Source: Candidatus Woesearchaeota archaeon (GTDB lineage: Archaea; Nanobdellota; Nanobdellia; Woesearchaeales; GW2011-AR4). Taken from it: a stretch of 64,000 nucleotides of DNA. Under the pieces are notes generated by a model. The model was not told the DNA's origin, made no database searches, and worked only from the letters and a program-made list of their open reading frames with translations. The stretch is taken from NCBI GenBank assembly GCA_016187465.1, contig JACPJQ010000003.1:62001-126000 (forward strand), in the 5' to 3' direction. Each line of letters starts with the position of its first letter. The stretch's first letter is position 1. A program made the position numbers and the translations under genes. This document shows, piece after piece, positions 47,458 to 59,485 of the stretch.

Positions 47458-48155
47458 TCACTTCTGTTACTTGAAGACTTTCTTTTGAAAGCGGGCATGC
47501 ATTTCTGCATGTCTCCACTAATCGCTTAGTGGGTCGGACCATATCTTACTTGTTTCCAAGTTCCGGCGTATGGTCTCTGAGGATATTAGATATTTTGGAA
47601 TAACCTTCTTGTTAATGGTAGATATCAGATTTGCAATCTTTTTCCTTCCATCATCACTTAGATGTTCCTTCCCGTTCATCATCTTAATAATTTCTGAAAA
47701 GACTTCAAAACTTTTTTGTTTTGAAAGTGTCTGAAATTTATAGAACTTAAAGAATTCAACAATTTTGTTGAGGTTCTCTAAACCCCTGACACGAAACTCT
47801 TTTCTGTCGCCGTGATTTATCGTCACCGCACCAAATCCAAAAAATTTCTGGATTCTGTGAAGCACTTGTTCGTCACGTTTATGTTGAACAATTTGGAATT
47901 CTGGAAGCAATTGCCATTGTTTGGTTTTATTATGCTGGTTTATACCGACATAAAAACAACCCTCTCCATCAACAAAGCCAGTTATCCAATTTGGGTCTAA
48001 TCTTTCCTGCTGATTATCTGCACTCATCACATTTTCACCTCTAAGCGCTTGTGAGTCTTAGTTTAAATATTTGACCCACAAATGTCCAGTGGTAGCGTGA
48101 GATTCTCAGATTTTCCAGCATATAGCCAGATTTTGATAAGGCAACCGTAATGTTT
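47458..48155 (-). other. 23S rRNA intron encoding a LAGLIDADG homing endonuclease
   Basis: Exons rejoin as ...CTTAAGGTA|GCGTAATACCTTGTCG, matching conserved domain IV; about 698 nt. Confidence 0.75.
47518..48030 (-). CDS. LAGLIDADG homing endonuclease within 23S intron
   Basis: WITGFVDGEGCFYVGINQH...EFQIVQHKRDEQVLHRIQKFFGFG. Confidence 0.88.
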   Translation of the reverse strand: MMSADNQQERLDPNWITGFVDGEGCFYVGINQHNKTKQWQLLPEFQIVQHKRDEQVLHRIQKFFGFGAVTINHGDRKEFRVRGLENLNKIVEFFKFYKFQTLSKQKSFEVFSEIIKMMNGKEHLSDDGRKKIANLISTINKKVIPKYLISSETIRRNLETSKIWSDPLSD

Positions 48156-48982
48156 TACCTTAAGAGAGTTATAGTTACTCCCGCCGTTTACCAGATCTTA
48201 GCTCAGTTGGAACCGAGTTTGAATTACTGGCACTGGGCAGGTGTCACTGACTATACACACCTTTACAGGCTTGCAGTCAGTTAGGTTTTTGTTAAACAGT
48301 CGGGCTCCCTTTGTCATTGCACCCTGCTGTCGCCTCTTGCGAGACAATAGCAGGGACCCCTTATACCGAAGGTACGGGGCTAATTTGCCGAGTTCCCTCA
48401 ATTGGATTAACCCTTCACACTTTAGGCTTCTCACCTAGGGACACCTGTGCTGGTTCTGGGTATGGTTATCCAAGATTTTCTTCTGTTCCTTTTTCAGGGG
48501 CACCAGAGATCAACTAAATACTCCAAAGGAGTACTCATCCCATCTTTAATCAGGTTCTCATCGTTAAGATACTCCCCTGATTTATAATGGTTGACACAAA
48601 AAGCAATCTGTGTTAGTCTACTCCAATGCGTCAGAAACAGAAATTGCGTTGCCGCACATACCTGAATAGTAGAGGAATATTAACCTCTTGCCCTTTCCTC
48701 AGCTCAATTTATGAGCGATGTTAGGACCAACTAACCCTTGGCTGATCTGCATTGCCAAGGAACCCTTGCCCTTTCAGTGGAAGAGATTCTCACTCTTCTA
48801 TGATCCTACTATCGCCAGGATTCTTATTTCTGCGAGGTCGATACCAACTCTCGAAGGCACTTCTGCCCTCACAGAACACCTACCTACCACAATGCTTTTG
48901 GCATGTCTATAGTATCGGTAATCAACTTAGCCCCGTCCATTTTCAAGGCCTATTATCTTGAAGAGTAAGCTGTTACGCACTT

Positions 48983-49015
<33 letters not shown>

Positions 49016-50300
49016 CTCTGTCTTAGACAATAGACGCTCTTACCCCGTTAACACTTAGCTGACATTTAGGGACCTTAACTATAGTCTGGGTTGTTCCCCT
49101 CTCGGAAATGAAGTTTACCCCAACATTCCCCGTCTCTTGAGATCTTTGACATTAGATTATTCGGAGTTGGACAAGGAGCCGAACCCTTTCGGGTCCTAAG
49201 CTCCTGATCCGTAGCTCTACCATTCTAATTGTCTTACTCAAGGCTTGACTGCGGCCAACTTCGATAGGAACCAGCTATCGCCAAACTCGATGGGCTTTTC
49301 ACCCCTAGCCCAAGGTTAGAGGAACACTTGCTCGTAGAACCCCTACAGGCCTCCACCCGGTTTTACCCGGGCTTCACCTTACCAAGGGCTAGATCGTCTG
49401 GCTTCGGGTCGTATCCGAGTGACTTCTCGCATTTTCATACGACGCGCCTCATAAATTGCGCGCATGTTGCTTTCGCTTCGGGTGCTTCCTTTAAAGAATT
49501 ACCCTTGCCACTCGAATAAACTCCCTGGCACGTTATTCGAAACGTATGACACAACTCATCGCTGTGTCCGACTATTGCTATTAGGTTTCAGGTTCTTTTT
49601 ACTTCCTGCTAAGGGTTCTTTTCAACTTTCCATCACTGTACCCTAGTTTGCTATCGGACTCAAGACGTATTTAAGGTTGGAAGTTGATGCCTCCCGCATT
49701 CCCGTTAAGTATCCGGTTAACGGTACTCTGATTACCATGCTAGCTCCTCCCCAGTTACGTCTACGTGGCTATCACACTCTACGGCGCGGCTTTCCAGCCA
49801 ACTTTAACTTTCCAGGTTAGGAATTTAACACATGGACCAAACACCACATCTCCTCCGCATTTCTGCAGCGGATTCAGTTTGCCTTGCGCTGTTTTCACTC
49901 GCTGTTACTCACAGCATCTCAATTGATTTCTTCTCCTGCAGGTACTTAAACGTTTTAATTCCCTGCGTTCCCAATCCTTTCGGATTTAATGCTGAAGTCG
50001 CATTAGGGTATCTCTGGTTCAAAGCCTACGTGCGGCTACCCAGAGCTTATCGCAGCTTGTCACGCCCTTCTTCAGCGCTTGAGCCAAGTCATCCACCTAA
50101 TAGCTTATTTTCTAGCTCAATTGCTAGGACAAAAGCCTATGCATGGTCTCATGAATTTCAACCTTTACCGTCCTGAGAAATTTTTTGGATCCTTTGTGCC
50201 TCAGGAAGGCATACGAACATCGTTCGCATTCATCGAATTGATGAAAATGAAAATTGATGATGCCTGTTTGATTTTATTGAAACTGAAAATCTTTAAAATT

Positions 50301-50380
50301 TTCAATCCGTTCCTACGGAACAATATCTTGTCTCGCCGCTCGCTGTCTGCCACACGCTCGCGGCTCGGATTTATTCATTA
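50301..50380 (+). repeat. Intergenic structured repeat, copy 3 (in rRNA spacer)
   Basis: GTTCCTACGGAAC + CTCG[CCGC...GCGG]CTCG. Confidence 0.5.
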
Positions 50381-50613
50381 ATTTTGAATATTGTTTACTG
50401 AAATAATTTCAGCAGTTGTAACATCTGCTGTCGATCGAATTTGTGTATTGTCTTCTGGGGTTTTTATCTCCGTAATTTTCAGTAATGGGATTGTAGCTTT
50501 TGCTCAAATACCCCTGACTATATGAGCTTGGAAGAGGTGACTCTCTCGGTTTGTTAAACCCTCCATTCGCTCTCCTCAAATATGTTTGTGCCATATACAT
50601 TTTATTTAAAATA

Positions 50614-50750
50614 TGGACCCGTCGGGACTTTCATCTAAAGCCCTTGGGCCTTAATTTTGAACCCGAAGCCTCCGCCTGCATTGGAGCCACGCGATAATGC
50701 TCGCATGCAACTCTTGCAAAGGCGGCGCTCTGCGGTTGAGCTACGGGCCC
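50614..50750 (-). tRNA. tRNA-Ala(TGC) with two introns (37/38, 37 nt; 59/60, 28 nt)
   Basis: GGGCCCG/CGGGTCC acceptor with G3:U70, A73; anticodon loop TTTGCA^...^A; introns 50678-50714 and 50628-50655; spliced T-loop TTCAAAT. Confidence 0.88.
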
Positions 50751-50803
50751 AACTTAATTATGTGTGAACTATCAATTTTTAGGTTGATAAACTTAAAATT
50801 AAT

Positions 50804-51023
50804 TTATCTGTACTTCTTCATAGTCTCATGAACTTCATTCAAAAATTTTGATGCAGCATCAATCAATTCAAAAAATTTTATTTTATCATTATCATACAAT
50901 CCATGAGTGGCCCAATGTGAAGTAAAGCGTTCGTGAGCCAGTTTTATACATTGCATAGCATTACGCAACTTAAATTCGGCATCTGATTGATCTGATTTAC
51001 TTATTTGGGTTATATTTTCAGTC
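50804..51023 (-). CDS. Small protein encoded in the 16S - tRNA-Ala spacer
   Basis: MTENITQISKSDQSDAEFKLRNAMQCIKLAHERFTSHWATHGLYDNDKIKFFELIDAASKFLNEVHETMKKYR; purine-rich gagaggga upstream; ORF track extends to 51076. Confidence 0.55.
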
Positions 51024-51088
51024 ATATTTATCCCTCTCTCACAATTTAAAATAAAAAAATGGAAAAAATATTCCAAAATAAAAAAATA

Positions 51089-52630
<1,542 letters not shown>

Positions 52631-53139
52631 TTGAACATCTCAGATTTTTACATCCTTGACTTAGCCGACATTTAATTTAATTATCCTTCCTTTATATTGG
52701 TCGCTGTCACATGTCGATAAATGCTTTCGCATTTTCGATCATCATCGAAAATCTATGATTTTCGAGACTATATTGAGCTGAAACTTAATTTCCTACATGT
52801 ACTTAATGCACACATTAAGCACAGATGGGTCTAAAAAGTTACTTTCAGACCCCTCAATGCCAAACACACGTTTGGCCATCAGCCTTCAATATTTTTCACG
52901 TAGAATTTGAATATCTAACACAATATTGAACTGGAGGCGATGAACTTAGAAGTGATGATGAGGTGGTATTTAAAGGTTTCTTTGATTTTTTTAAAAAGGG
53001 AAAGATTATTTTTGTATCGTGGTTGTAATTATTATGAATAGATTATCACTTGCGTGGGTAATCATTTAAATTTTTATTACTTTCGGTGCAATATGCAGAA
53101 TTAGAACTTCAATAACGCCCCGCGCCTAGTATTTTTATA

Positions 53140-53526
53140 TTAAACCTCCCTTGCAGAAACCGCCAACCCTTTCATTGACGAAGACTTAAAATCATCCTTG
53201 ACTGGAACTTTCTCTCTTCCTTGTATCTCGTTTTCAATGACTTCCCAGTAGAACTCTATGAATTTCTTGACCTCTGGATTATTTACGTTTAGTTTGTATA
53301 ATATAATCTTTGAAATCTTCCTTGTAGGAGCTACCCATCTGTCTTTTACCAGCTTTTTGATTAATATTTTTATTGTTGAATAACCGGCCCCAGAAAGCTT
53401 TGCTATTTCTTTAAGAGAATAATCCAGCTCCTGATAAGTAATCAGAAAGTCTAAAACCTTATTTCTAGGTGTTGTTCCTTGTTTTTTTAAAAATAGTGAT
53501 TTCATTTTTGTAGAAGAGAGTATCAT
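53140..53526 (-). CDS. HTH-domain protein
   Basis: LKEIAKLSGAGYSTIKILIKKLVKDRWVAPTRK. Confidence 0.65.
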   Translation of the reverse strand: MILSSTKMKSLFLKKQGTTPRNKVLDFLITYQELDYSLKEIAKLSGAGYSTIKILIKKLVKDRWVAPTRKISKIILYKLNVNNPEVKKFIEFYWEVIENEIQGREKVPVKDDFKSSSMKGLAVSAREV

Positions 53527-53761
53527 CTAGCCCTATTTTTTACTTAGAACTAGATTTACCCCCATTATTGTTATAATCCTCTTTTTCCATTATTACTCCT
53601 CTTTATCGAATGCAGCTAAATCAAACATTATCGGTTTAGCAACAGGTATTTAAATGTTTCCATTATAGCTTTCAAAGTCTATAAAAATAGCCTTATAAGG
53701 CTTAAAAAATACCACAGGGTTTAAAAATTGTTGTGTCATACACAAGCAAAATTTCATTAAC

Positions 53762-54088
53762 ATGGTTGAGGTAAAAAGAAGTGAATACATAATTGTCAGC
53801 AGGGCGGTATGCAGAGAGCTGTTCAAGGCAGGCTGTTTCGGCAAAGGCTCAATCTACTTTGATAATCTTGCTAAGGGTGTAAAGGACAGGGAATTCTCAA
53901 AACTAAACATTACAAAAGACAAAATAGAAATTGTCTTGGAAGCGTTAGTTAAACAGAGCATCTGCGGGAAAAAGAAAAAGGAGCACGGTTGGAAGTATTA
54001 CCTAAACATGAACAAGATTGATAAAATAAAAGGGATAATAAAAGAATCTGGAAGTGGTTCTATAATTCCTGTCTTGCTCATGTTATAA
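53762..54088 (+). CDS. Hypothetical protein
   Basis: 108-aa ORF. Confidence 0.5.
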   Translation: MVEVKRSEYIIVSRAVCRELFKAGCFGKGSIYFDNLAKGVKDREFSKLNITKDKIEIVLEALVKQSICGKKKKEHGWKYYLNMNKIDKIKGIIKESGSGSIIPVLLML

Positions 54089-54161
54089 TTTTATAGGCAA
54101 TGTCCAGCAGTGCCCATTCTTAATAAACAAGCTTAAATAATAGTAGGATATCCTGAATGCA

Positions 54162-54368
54162 ATGGGACAGCAAGAGGTTTATACTTTCCTAAAAAAGAAC
54201 AGGAACAAATGGTTCACATCGAAAGAGATAGCCAGCAGGTTAAAGGCTTCTGTCGGCTCGATAACAACATGCCTTAAGAAATTAAGGGACAGCTCTTCGG
54301 TGAGCTTCAGGTATCCCAACAAGCAGGGCCAGGGAAGGAATTCTTACGTCTATAAGTTCAGGGAATAG
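54162..54368 (+). CDS. Small winged-helix protein
   Basis: WFTSKEIASRLKASVGSITTCLKKLRDSSSVSFRYPNKQGQG. Confidence 0.7.
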   Translation: MGQQEVYTFLKKNRNKWFTSKEIASRLKASVGSITTCLKKLRDSSSVSFRYPNKQGQGRNSYVYKFRE

Positions 54369-54505
54369 ATTTTAGAATTTTTTAAAGATAAATATTTTTT
54401 ATTGGAATTGCCCTATTGTAATCGGCAAGAAGAACTAAAACAACAGCAAAAGAAAACATTAACGAAAACTCAGTAATCATTTAAAAATAGAAATAAAAAA
54501 TTAAT

Positions 54506-54880
54506 TTAAACTCTTCTGAAAGCTTCATCAATATCTTCGTGGTGTAGCTCCATGATAGACAAACAGCCATACAAGCAGGCCAAATTCCTCCAGAACTCCT
54601 TAGAGTTAACCTCACCCAAAGCTCTCATAGTATTCATATAATCAATTCTATGAAATGTTTCTACAAAATTTGCGTAATACACATTTTTAGGGAGAACTCC
54701 AGGATATTCTTTGGGTATCATTTGTGTCAGTTTGCCAAAGTTTCTTCTGTATTCCACAAACTCTTCAGAATGAATCTTGTCGTCTAAATGTGCTAATGCT
54801 CGATGAACACTGCTAGTATCATTTTGTAATGAATCTATAACACTTGCAACTGCTTGCTTAACTTGAATTGGCGTTATCAT
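54506..54880 (-). CDS. Hypothetical protein
   Basis: 124-aa ORF. Confidence 0.5.
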   Translation of the reverse strand: MITPIQVKQAVASVIDSLQNDTSSVHRALAHLDDKIHSEEFVEYRRNFGKLTQMIPKEYPGVLPKNVYYANFVETFHRIDYMNTMRALGEVNSKEFWRNLACLYGCLSIMELHHEDIDEAFRRV

Positions 54881-54903
54881 ATTAATAAAAAATTAAAGGG
54901 CTT

Positions 54904-56538
54904 TTAGTAGCCCATGTCTTCTCCGCCCATGCCCCCCATTCCAGGCGGCATTGCGGGTGCTTTGCCTTTTGAGCCAGAGCTTGCAATCACATCATCAATC
55001 CTTAAAATCATTATTGCAACTTCTGAAGCTGAGCTAACTGCCTGTGTCTTTATCTTCAAAGGCTCTATGACTCCTTTTTTCCATGAATCAGTCACTTTGC
55101 CTGTGAACACATCAACTCCAGCCCAAACCTGTTTTTTTGAATGCGCAGCTTTCAAGTCCGTCATTATATCAATCGGATCAAGGCCCGCATTCTCAATTAA
55201 AGTCCTTGGGATTATCTCCATTGAATCTGCAAAAGCCTGAACTGCAAGCTGCTCTCTTCCGCTCAATGTTTCAGCATACTTTCTTAGTTCCAATGCTAAC
55301 TGCACTTCAGGAGCGCCTGCGCCTCCAACAACTTTTCCGTCCCTTAATGCGGCTGATACATCCCCAACAGCGTCTGTCAGTGCCCTTTCAATCTCGTTTG
55401 TGACGTGCTCTGTGCCGCCTCTAACTAAAATTGTGACTGCCTTTGGGTTCTTGCATTCCATTATGTAAGTAAACTGGTCATCTCCAATCTTTCTTTCCTC
55501 TACAGCGCCTGCAAATCCCAAATCGTCCTTGCTTAAGTCATGCAGGTTGTTGACAACAACTCCTCCAGTTGCTTTTGAGATCTTCTTCATATCTGAATCC
55601 GAGACTCTGCGGACAGCATAAATTCCTTTCTTTGCAAGGAAATGCTGCGCAACATCGTCAATACCCTTCTGGCAGATTAAAACATTTGCGCCGGAGTTCG
55701 CAATCTTCTCAACCATGTCCCTCAGCATTTTTTCTTCCTGGTCTAAAAATGCCTGCAATTGGTCCGGAGAAGTTATCTCTATGTTTGCGTCAATCTCTGT
55801 TTTCTTTATTTCAATTTCCTTGTCCAGCAATGCTATTTTTGCGTTCTTCACAAGCCTTGGCATGCTTGAGTGCACTTTTTCCTTGTCGAGAACAATCCCC
55901 TTGATTAATTCAGAATCGTCGACAGAGCCGCCTGATCTCTTTTCTATTTTTATATTGTCCAAGTCAACCGAGTTGTCCAGTTCAGCTACTAATTTCACGG
56001 ATTTGACTGCAAGGTCGCTTAATTTTTCCTTCGCATACTCTGCCCCCTTCCCAGTCATTGCAGTCATTGCAATCTGATGGAGTACCTGCTCGTCTTTTGG
56101 CGTTATCTTTTCAGCCATTTCGTTTAATAATTCCAAAGCCTTATCCGCTGCCTGCCTGTATCCTCGTGCTATCACTGCAGGATGTACGTCTTGGTCAAGT
56201 AATCTTTCAGAATTTTTTAATAACTCTCCTGCCAAAACAACAGCTGTTGTTGTTCCGTCGCCGACTTCATTCTCCTGTGTCTTTGCGACTTCAACAATCA
56301 TCTTGGCGCTTGGATGCTCAATCTGCATCTCTTCAAGGATTGTGACTCCGTCATTAGTGACTGTGACGTCCCCCAAAGAATCAACAATCATCTTGTCCAT
56401 TCCTTTCGGGCCTAAAGTTGTCCTTACAGTTTCTGCAACTATCTTTGCAGCCATTATGTTGGTTCTCTGAGCGTCCCTTCCTACGCTTCTCTGCGTGCCT
56501 TCCGGCAGAATAAATATCGGCTGTACTTGCTGTGCCAT
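54904..56538 (-). CDS. thsA: Thermosome subunit (group II chaperonin)
   Basis: [57 protein letters not shown]. Confidence 0.97.
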   Translation of the reverse strand: MAQQVQPIFILPEGTQRSVGRDAQRTNIMAAKIVAETVRTTLGPKGMDKMIVDSLGDVTVTNDGVTILEEMQIEHPSAKMIVEVAKTQENEVGDGTTTAVVLAGELLKNSERLLDQDVHPAVIARGYRQAADKALELLNEMAEKITPKDEQVLHQIAMTAMTGKGAEYAKEKLSDLAVKSVKLVAELDNSVDLDNIKIEKRSGGSVDDSELIKGIVLDKEKVHSSMPRLVKNAKIALLDKEIEIKKTEIDANIEITSPDQLQAFLDQEEKMLRDMVEKIANSGANVLICQKGIDDVAQHFLAKKGIYAVRRVSDSDMKKISKATGGVVVNNLHDLSKDDLGFAGAVEERKIGDDQFTYIMECKNPKAVTILVRGGTEHVTNEIERALTDAVGDVSAALRDGKVVGGAGAPEVQLALELRKYAETLSGREQLAVQAFADSMEIIPRTLIENAGLDPIDIMTDLKAAHSKKQVWAGVDVFTGKVTDSWKKGVIEPLKIKTQAVSSASEVAIMILRIDDVIASSGSKGKAPAMPPGMGGMGGEDMGY

Positions 56539-56692
56539 TCTTAACCCACCTCCAATGAGTTTTAATTAAAAATTCGTAGAATTGGTATACAAGCAGTTAT
56601 ATATAAAGGTTTGGGTTTTTGCGTGGGGAAAACCATAAAAGAATAAAGCCAGTAAAACTTTAAATTCAACAATCACTCAAAATAATGAATAA

Positions 56693-57595
56693 TTATCTCT
56701 TCCTCACAACTTCGTGCCCGCCGAACTCGTTTCTAAGGGCAGCAACAACCTTTCCTGCAAAAGCCGGATGTTTTCTTGATTTTTTTCTCGCTGCCAATGC
56801 TAATTTTATAGAGTCAGCATTTATATTGAATTCTTTTGCGGTGGTGAGAGTCCACTGCCCAGTTTCCCCTCCGCCGACAACTCCCTCAATCTTACTGAGT
56901 TTTGGGTCTTTGCTGAAAGCGTCTTCAGCCCATTCCATCATTCTGGACTGGATTACGGAGCCGTTTTTCCAGACTTTGGCTATCTTCCTAAAATCAAGAT
57001 TCTTGTAAGGGCCTCTGGCAAGGATCTCAAATCCCTCGCCAAGTGACTGCAGCCATGCATACTCGACACCATTATGCACCATTTTCACAAAATGGCCTGA
57101 GCCGGTTGGACCGATATAAGCATAGCCGTTCTTTGCCGAGACAGCCTTACATGTTGATTCAATTCTCTTGAAAATTTTTTTATCTCCCCCGATTGTAAGG
57201 CATGCCCCGTGCCTTGCTCCGGATAATCCCCCGCTTGTCCCGATGTCAAGAAAATGAATTTTTTTATTTTTTAATTTATTATATCTTCTTATGGAGTCCT
57301 TGTAGAATGAGTTTCCTCCGTCGATCACAATATCGTTTGCGTTCAGATACGGCATAACCTCGTCAATTACAGCATCGACAGGCTTTCCTGCTGTGACCAT
57401 TATCCAGACTATCTTTTGTTTTGGCAGCTTCCCCATTAGTTCCTCGATAGAATAAGCAACCTCAACGCCATGCTTCTTGATTTCCTTGACAGGCTCAGGG
57501 CTTCTGTTGTAGGCAACAACTTGGATTTTGTGGTCTTTCAGGTTCAATACCATGTTGAAGCCCATCCTTCCCAAGCCGATAAAGCCGAGTTTCAT
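56693..57595 (-). CDS. gnd: 6-phosphogluconate dehydrogenase (decarboxylating)
   Basis: KLGFIGLGRMGFNMVLNL; VIDGGNSFYKDS; DIGTSGGLSGARHGACLTIGG; FVKMVHNGVEYA. Confidence 0.9.
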   Translation of the reverse strand: MKLGFIGLGRMGFNMVLNLKDHKIQVVAYNRSPEPVKEIKKHGVEVAYSIEELMGKLPKQKIVWIMVTAGKPVDAVIDEVMPYLNANDIVIDGGNSFYKDSIRRYNKLKNKKIHFLDIGTSGGLSGARHGACLTIGGDKKIFKRIESTCKAVSAKNGYAYIGPTGSGHFVKMVHNGVEYAWLQSLGEGFEILARGPYKNLDFRKIAKVWKNGSVIQSRMMEWAEDAFSKDPKLSKIEGVVGGGETGQWTLTTAKEFNINADSIKLALAARKKSRKHPAFAGKVVAALRNEFGGHEVVRKR

Positions 57596-57706
57596 AGCTA
57601 AATCAACTTTGATTCTATTTAAATATTTATTGGAGTTGCATGAATAATCACTTTTTAGTGGTTACTAATAGAAAGGTTTAAAAAGTTATAATTTTTACGA
57701 TTTAGC

Positions 57707-58924
57707 ATGAGTTATTCAAACATAAATGTAGTAGCTTATGTAATGGCTGGCGGCGAAGGCAGCAGACTTAGGCCGTTAACTAACGAGAGAGCGAAACCCG
57801 CAGTACCATTCGCTGGAATGTACAGGATCATCGATTTTGTAATGACAAATCTATCCAACTCAGGCGTGCATAAGATTGTATTGCTTACCCAGTATAAGCC
57901 AGGTTCTCTTTCCAGGCACATTCAGCAGGGTTATCTTCCAGTGTTTAGCTCACTAGGCAGGTTCTTAGAACCAAGGCAATCTTCTAAACAACAGTACATG
58001 GCCACAGCAGACTCGGTTTTTCAGAACCTAGACGTTTTATCACGGGAACATTTTGATATTGTGGATGTATTTGGAGCTGATCATATTTACAGAATGAATG
58101 TGACTCAAATGCACGATTCCCATCTTAATAAAAAAGCTGACGTCACAATCTCCGTCATGCCCGTCAGTATTGACGATGCGGCAAGGTTTGGGGTTGTCAC
58201 AGTTAACAAGGAAGGAAGAATAACAAAATTTGAAGAAAAACCTATCAAACCAACACCAATGCCCTTAGACCACACTAAATGCTTGGCGTCAATGGGTAAC
58301 TATAGTTTTAATCCTAAATCACTTGAGGGCGTACTGCAGGAGCAGCCTAAAGACAAGAAGCAATTTGATTTTGGTCATTACGTCATTCCAAAGATGATTA
58401 AGGATAAAAGAAGGGTATTTGCATATGACTTTTCCAAGAATTCTATAGAGGGGTTTACGCCCGAAGAGGTAACTTATTGGCGCGATGTTGGGACCATTCC
58501 TGATTATTATCGAGCGCATATGGATCTCCTCGGAGAAAATCCTGTATTGAAGTTACAACTTAGAAACTGGAGAATGCTTACCAATGTGGAGAGCACATAT
58601 CCTAGTAGAGGAGCTGGCAGGGTGTATAATGTTGATTATGTACTGGCAAATGGTGCTTGGCTGCATGATGAAGCGGTTGTTAAATCTTCTGTAATATCCT
58701 ATGATGTTGAAGTAAAAAATGGAGCAGAAGTTCTCGAATCTATAATGCTTGGGCATACGGAAGTTGGGGAGGGTGCCCTAATCAGGAAGTCGATCATTGA
58801 TAGGTGGAACAATATTCCAGCTAAAACAATTATTGGGGTTGATAAAGGATTGGATAGGGAAAGGGGGTTCAGTGTTGAGGGCGACATCACGACCGTTCCA
58901 AGAGGTCATTTCCCATTCAAATGA
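57707..58924 (+). CDS. glgC: Glucose-1-phosphate adenylyltransferase
   Basis: AYVMAGGEGSRLRPLTNERAKPAVPFAGMYRIIDFVMTNLSNSG. Confidence 0.92.
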   Translation: MSYSNINVVAYVMAGGEGSRLRPLTNERAKPAVPFAGMYRIIDFVMTNLSNSGVHKIVLLTQYKPGSLSRHIQQGYLPVFSSLGRFLEPRQSSKQQYMATADSVFQNLDVLSREHFDIVDVFGADHIYRMNVTQMHDSHLNKKADVTISVMPVSIDDAARFGVVTVNKEGRITKFEEKPIKPTPMPLDHTKCLASMGNYSFNPKSLEGVLQEQPKDKKQFDFGHYVIPKMIKDKRRVFAYDFSKNSIEGFTPEEVTYWRDVGTIPDYYRAHMDLLGENPVLKLQLRNWRMLTNVESTYPSRGAGRVYNVDYVLANGAWLHDEAVVKSSVISYDVEVKNGAEVLESIMLGHTEVGEGALIRKSIIDRWNNIPAKTIIGVDKGLDRERGFSVEGDITTVPRGHFPFK

Positions 58925-58985
58925 TAATCATCGGTTGTTCATCGTTGAACAAATATTTTTAAATAAGTATAACTTAATAGGTTAA

Positions 58986-59474
58986 ATGTTGAAGTGGTAC
59001 ACGCTGCATTACAAGCATTTTAGTTATGGTATTCTAAAAAGTGAATTGATTAGAAAAGACATTGAGTGTTACGATCCTTATATCAAGATTGACCAAAGAG
59101 GCAAAAAAATTCTTAAGCCTTTATTCCCGACTTACATGTTTCTGCGTTTTGATGCTGACCGTGGAGACTGGTATCGTCTTAGATATGTACGGGGTGTTAA
59201 ATATTTGCTTCCAAAGGACAGCACTCCAGTTAGCATAAGAGATGACTATATTGAATGGCTTAGGCAAAGAGTTGAAAAACATAACAGCGGTGCTATAGAT
59301 CTTGCCAAGCAGCTTCAACAAGGCGACAAAGTGATAGTGAGCAACGGCCCCTTACAAAGTCTTGAAGGAGTTTTCCAAGAGCATAGTTCAAAAGGAAGAT
59401 GTACGATACTACTCCAATTTTTTAATGAGTACCGACCTGTTGAAATCGAAGCAGTTAGTATAGATAAAGTGTGA
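58986..59474 (+). CDS. Bacterial-type NusG/RfaH-like antitermination factor
   Basis: KWYTLHYKHFSYGILKSELIRKDIECYDPYIK...PLFPTYMFLRFD...YVRGVKYLL...LQQGDKVIVSNGPLQSLEGVFQE. Confidence 0.8.
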   Translation: MLKWYTLHYKHFSYGILKSELIRKDIECYDPYIKIDQRGKKILKPLFPTYMFLRFDADRGDWYRLRYVRGVKYLLPKDSTPVSIRDDYIEWLRQRVEKHNSGAIDLAKQLQQGDKVIVSNGPLQSLEGVFQEHSSKGRCTILLQFFNEYRPVEIEAVSIDKV

Positions 59475-59485
59475 TAAATGAAACT

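Noticed and set aside
54914-56345. Plus-strand ORFs opposite the thermosome gene
   Set aside because: Antisense artefacts of a confident CDS; same for ORFs opposite dnaK, pgk, lonB, kae1, zwf and glk.
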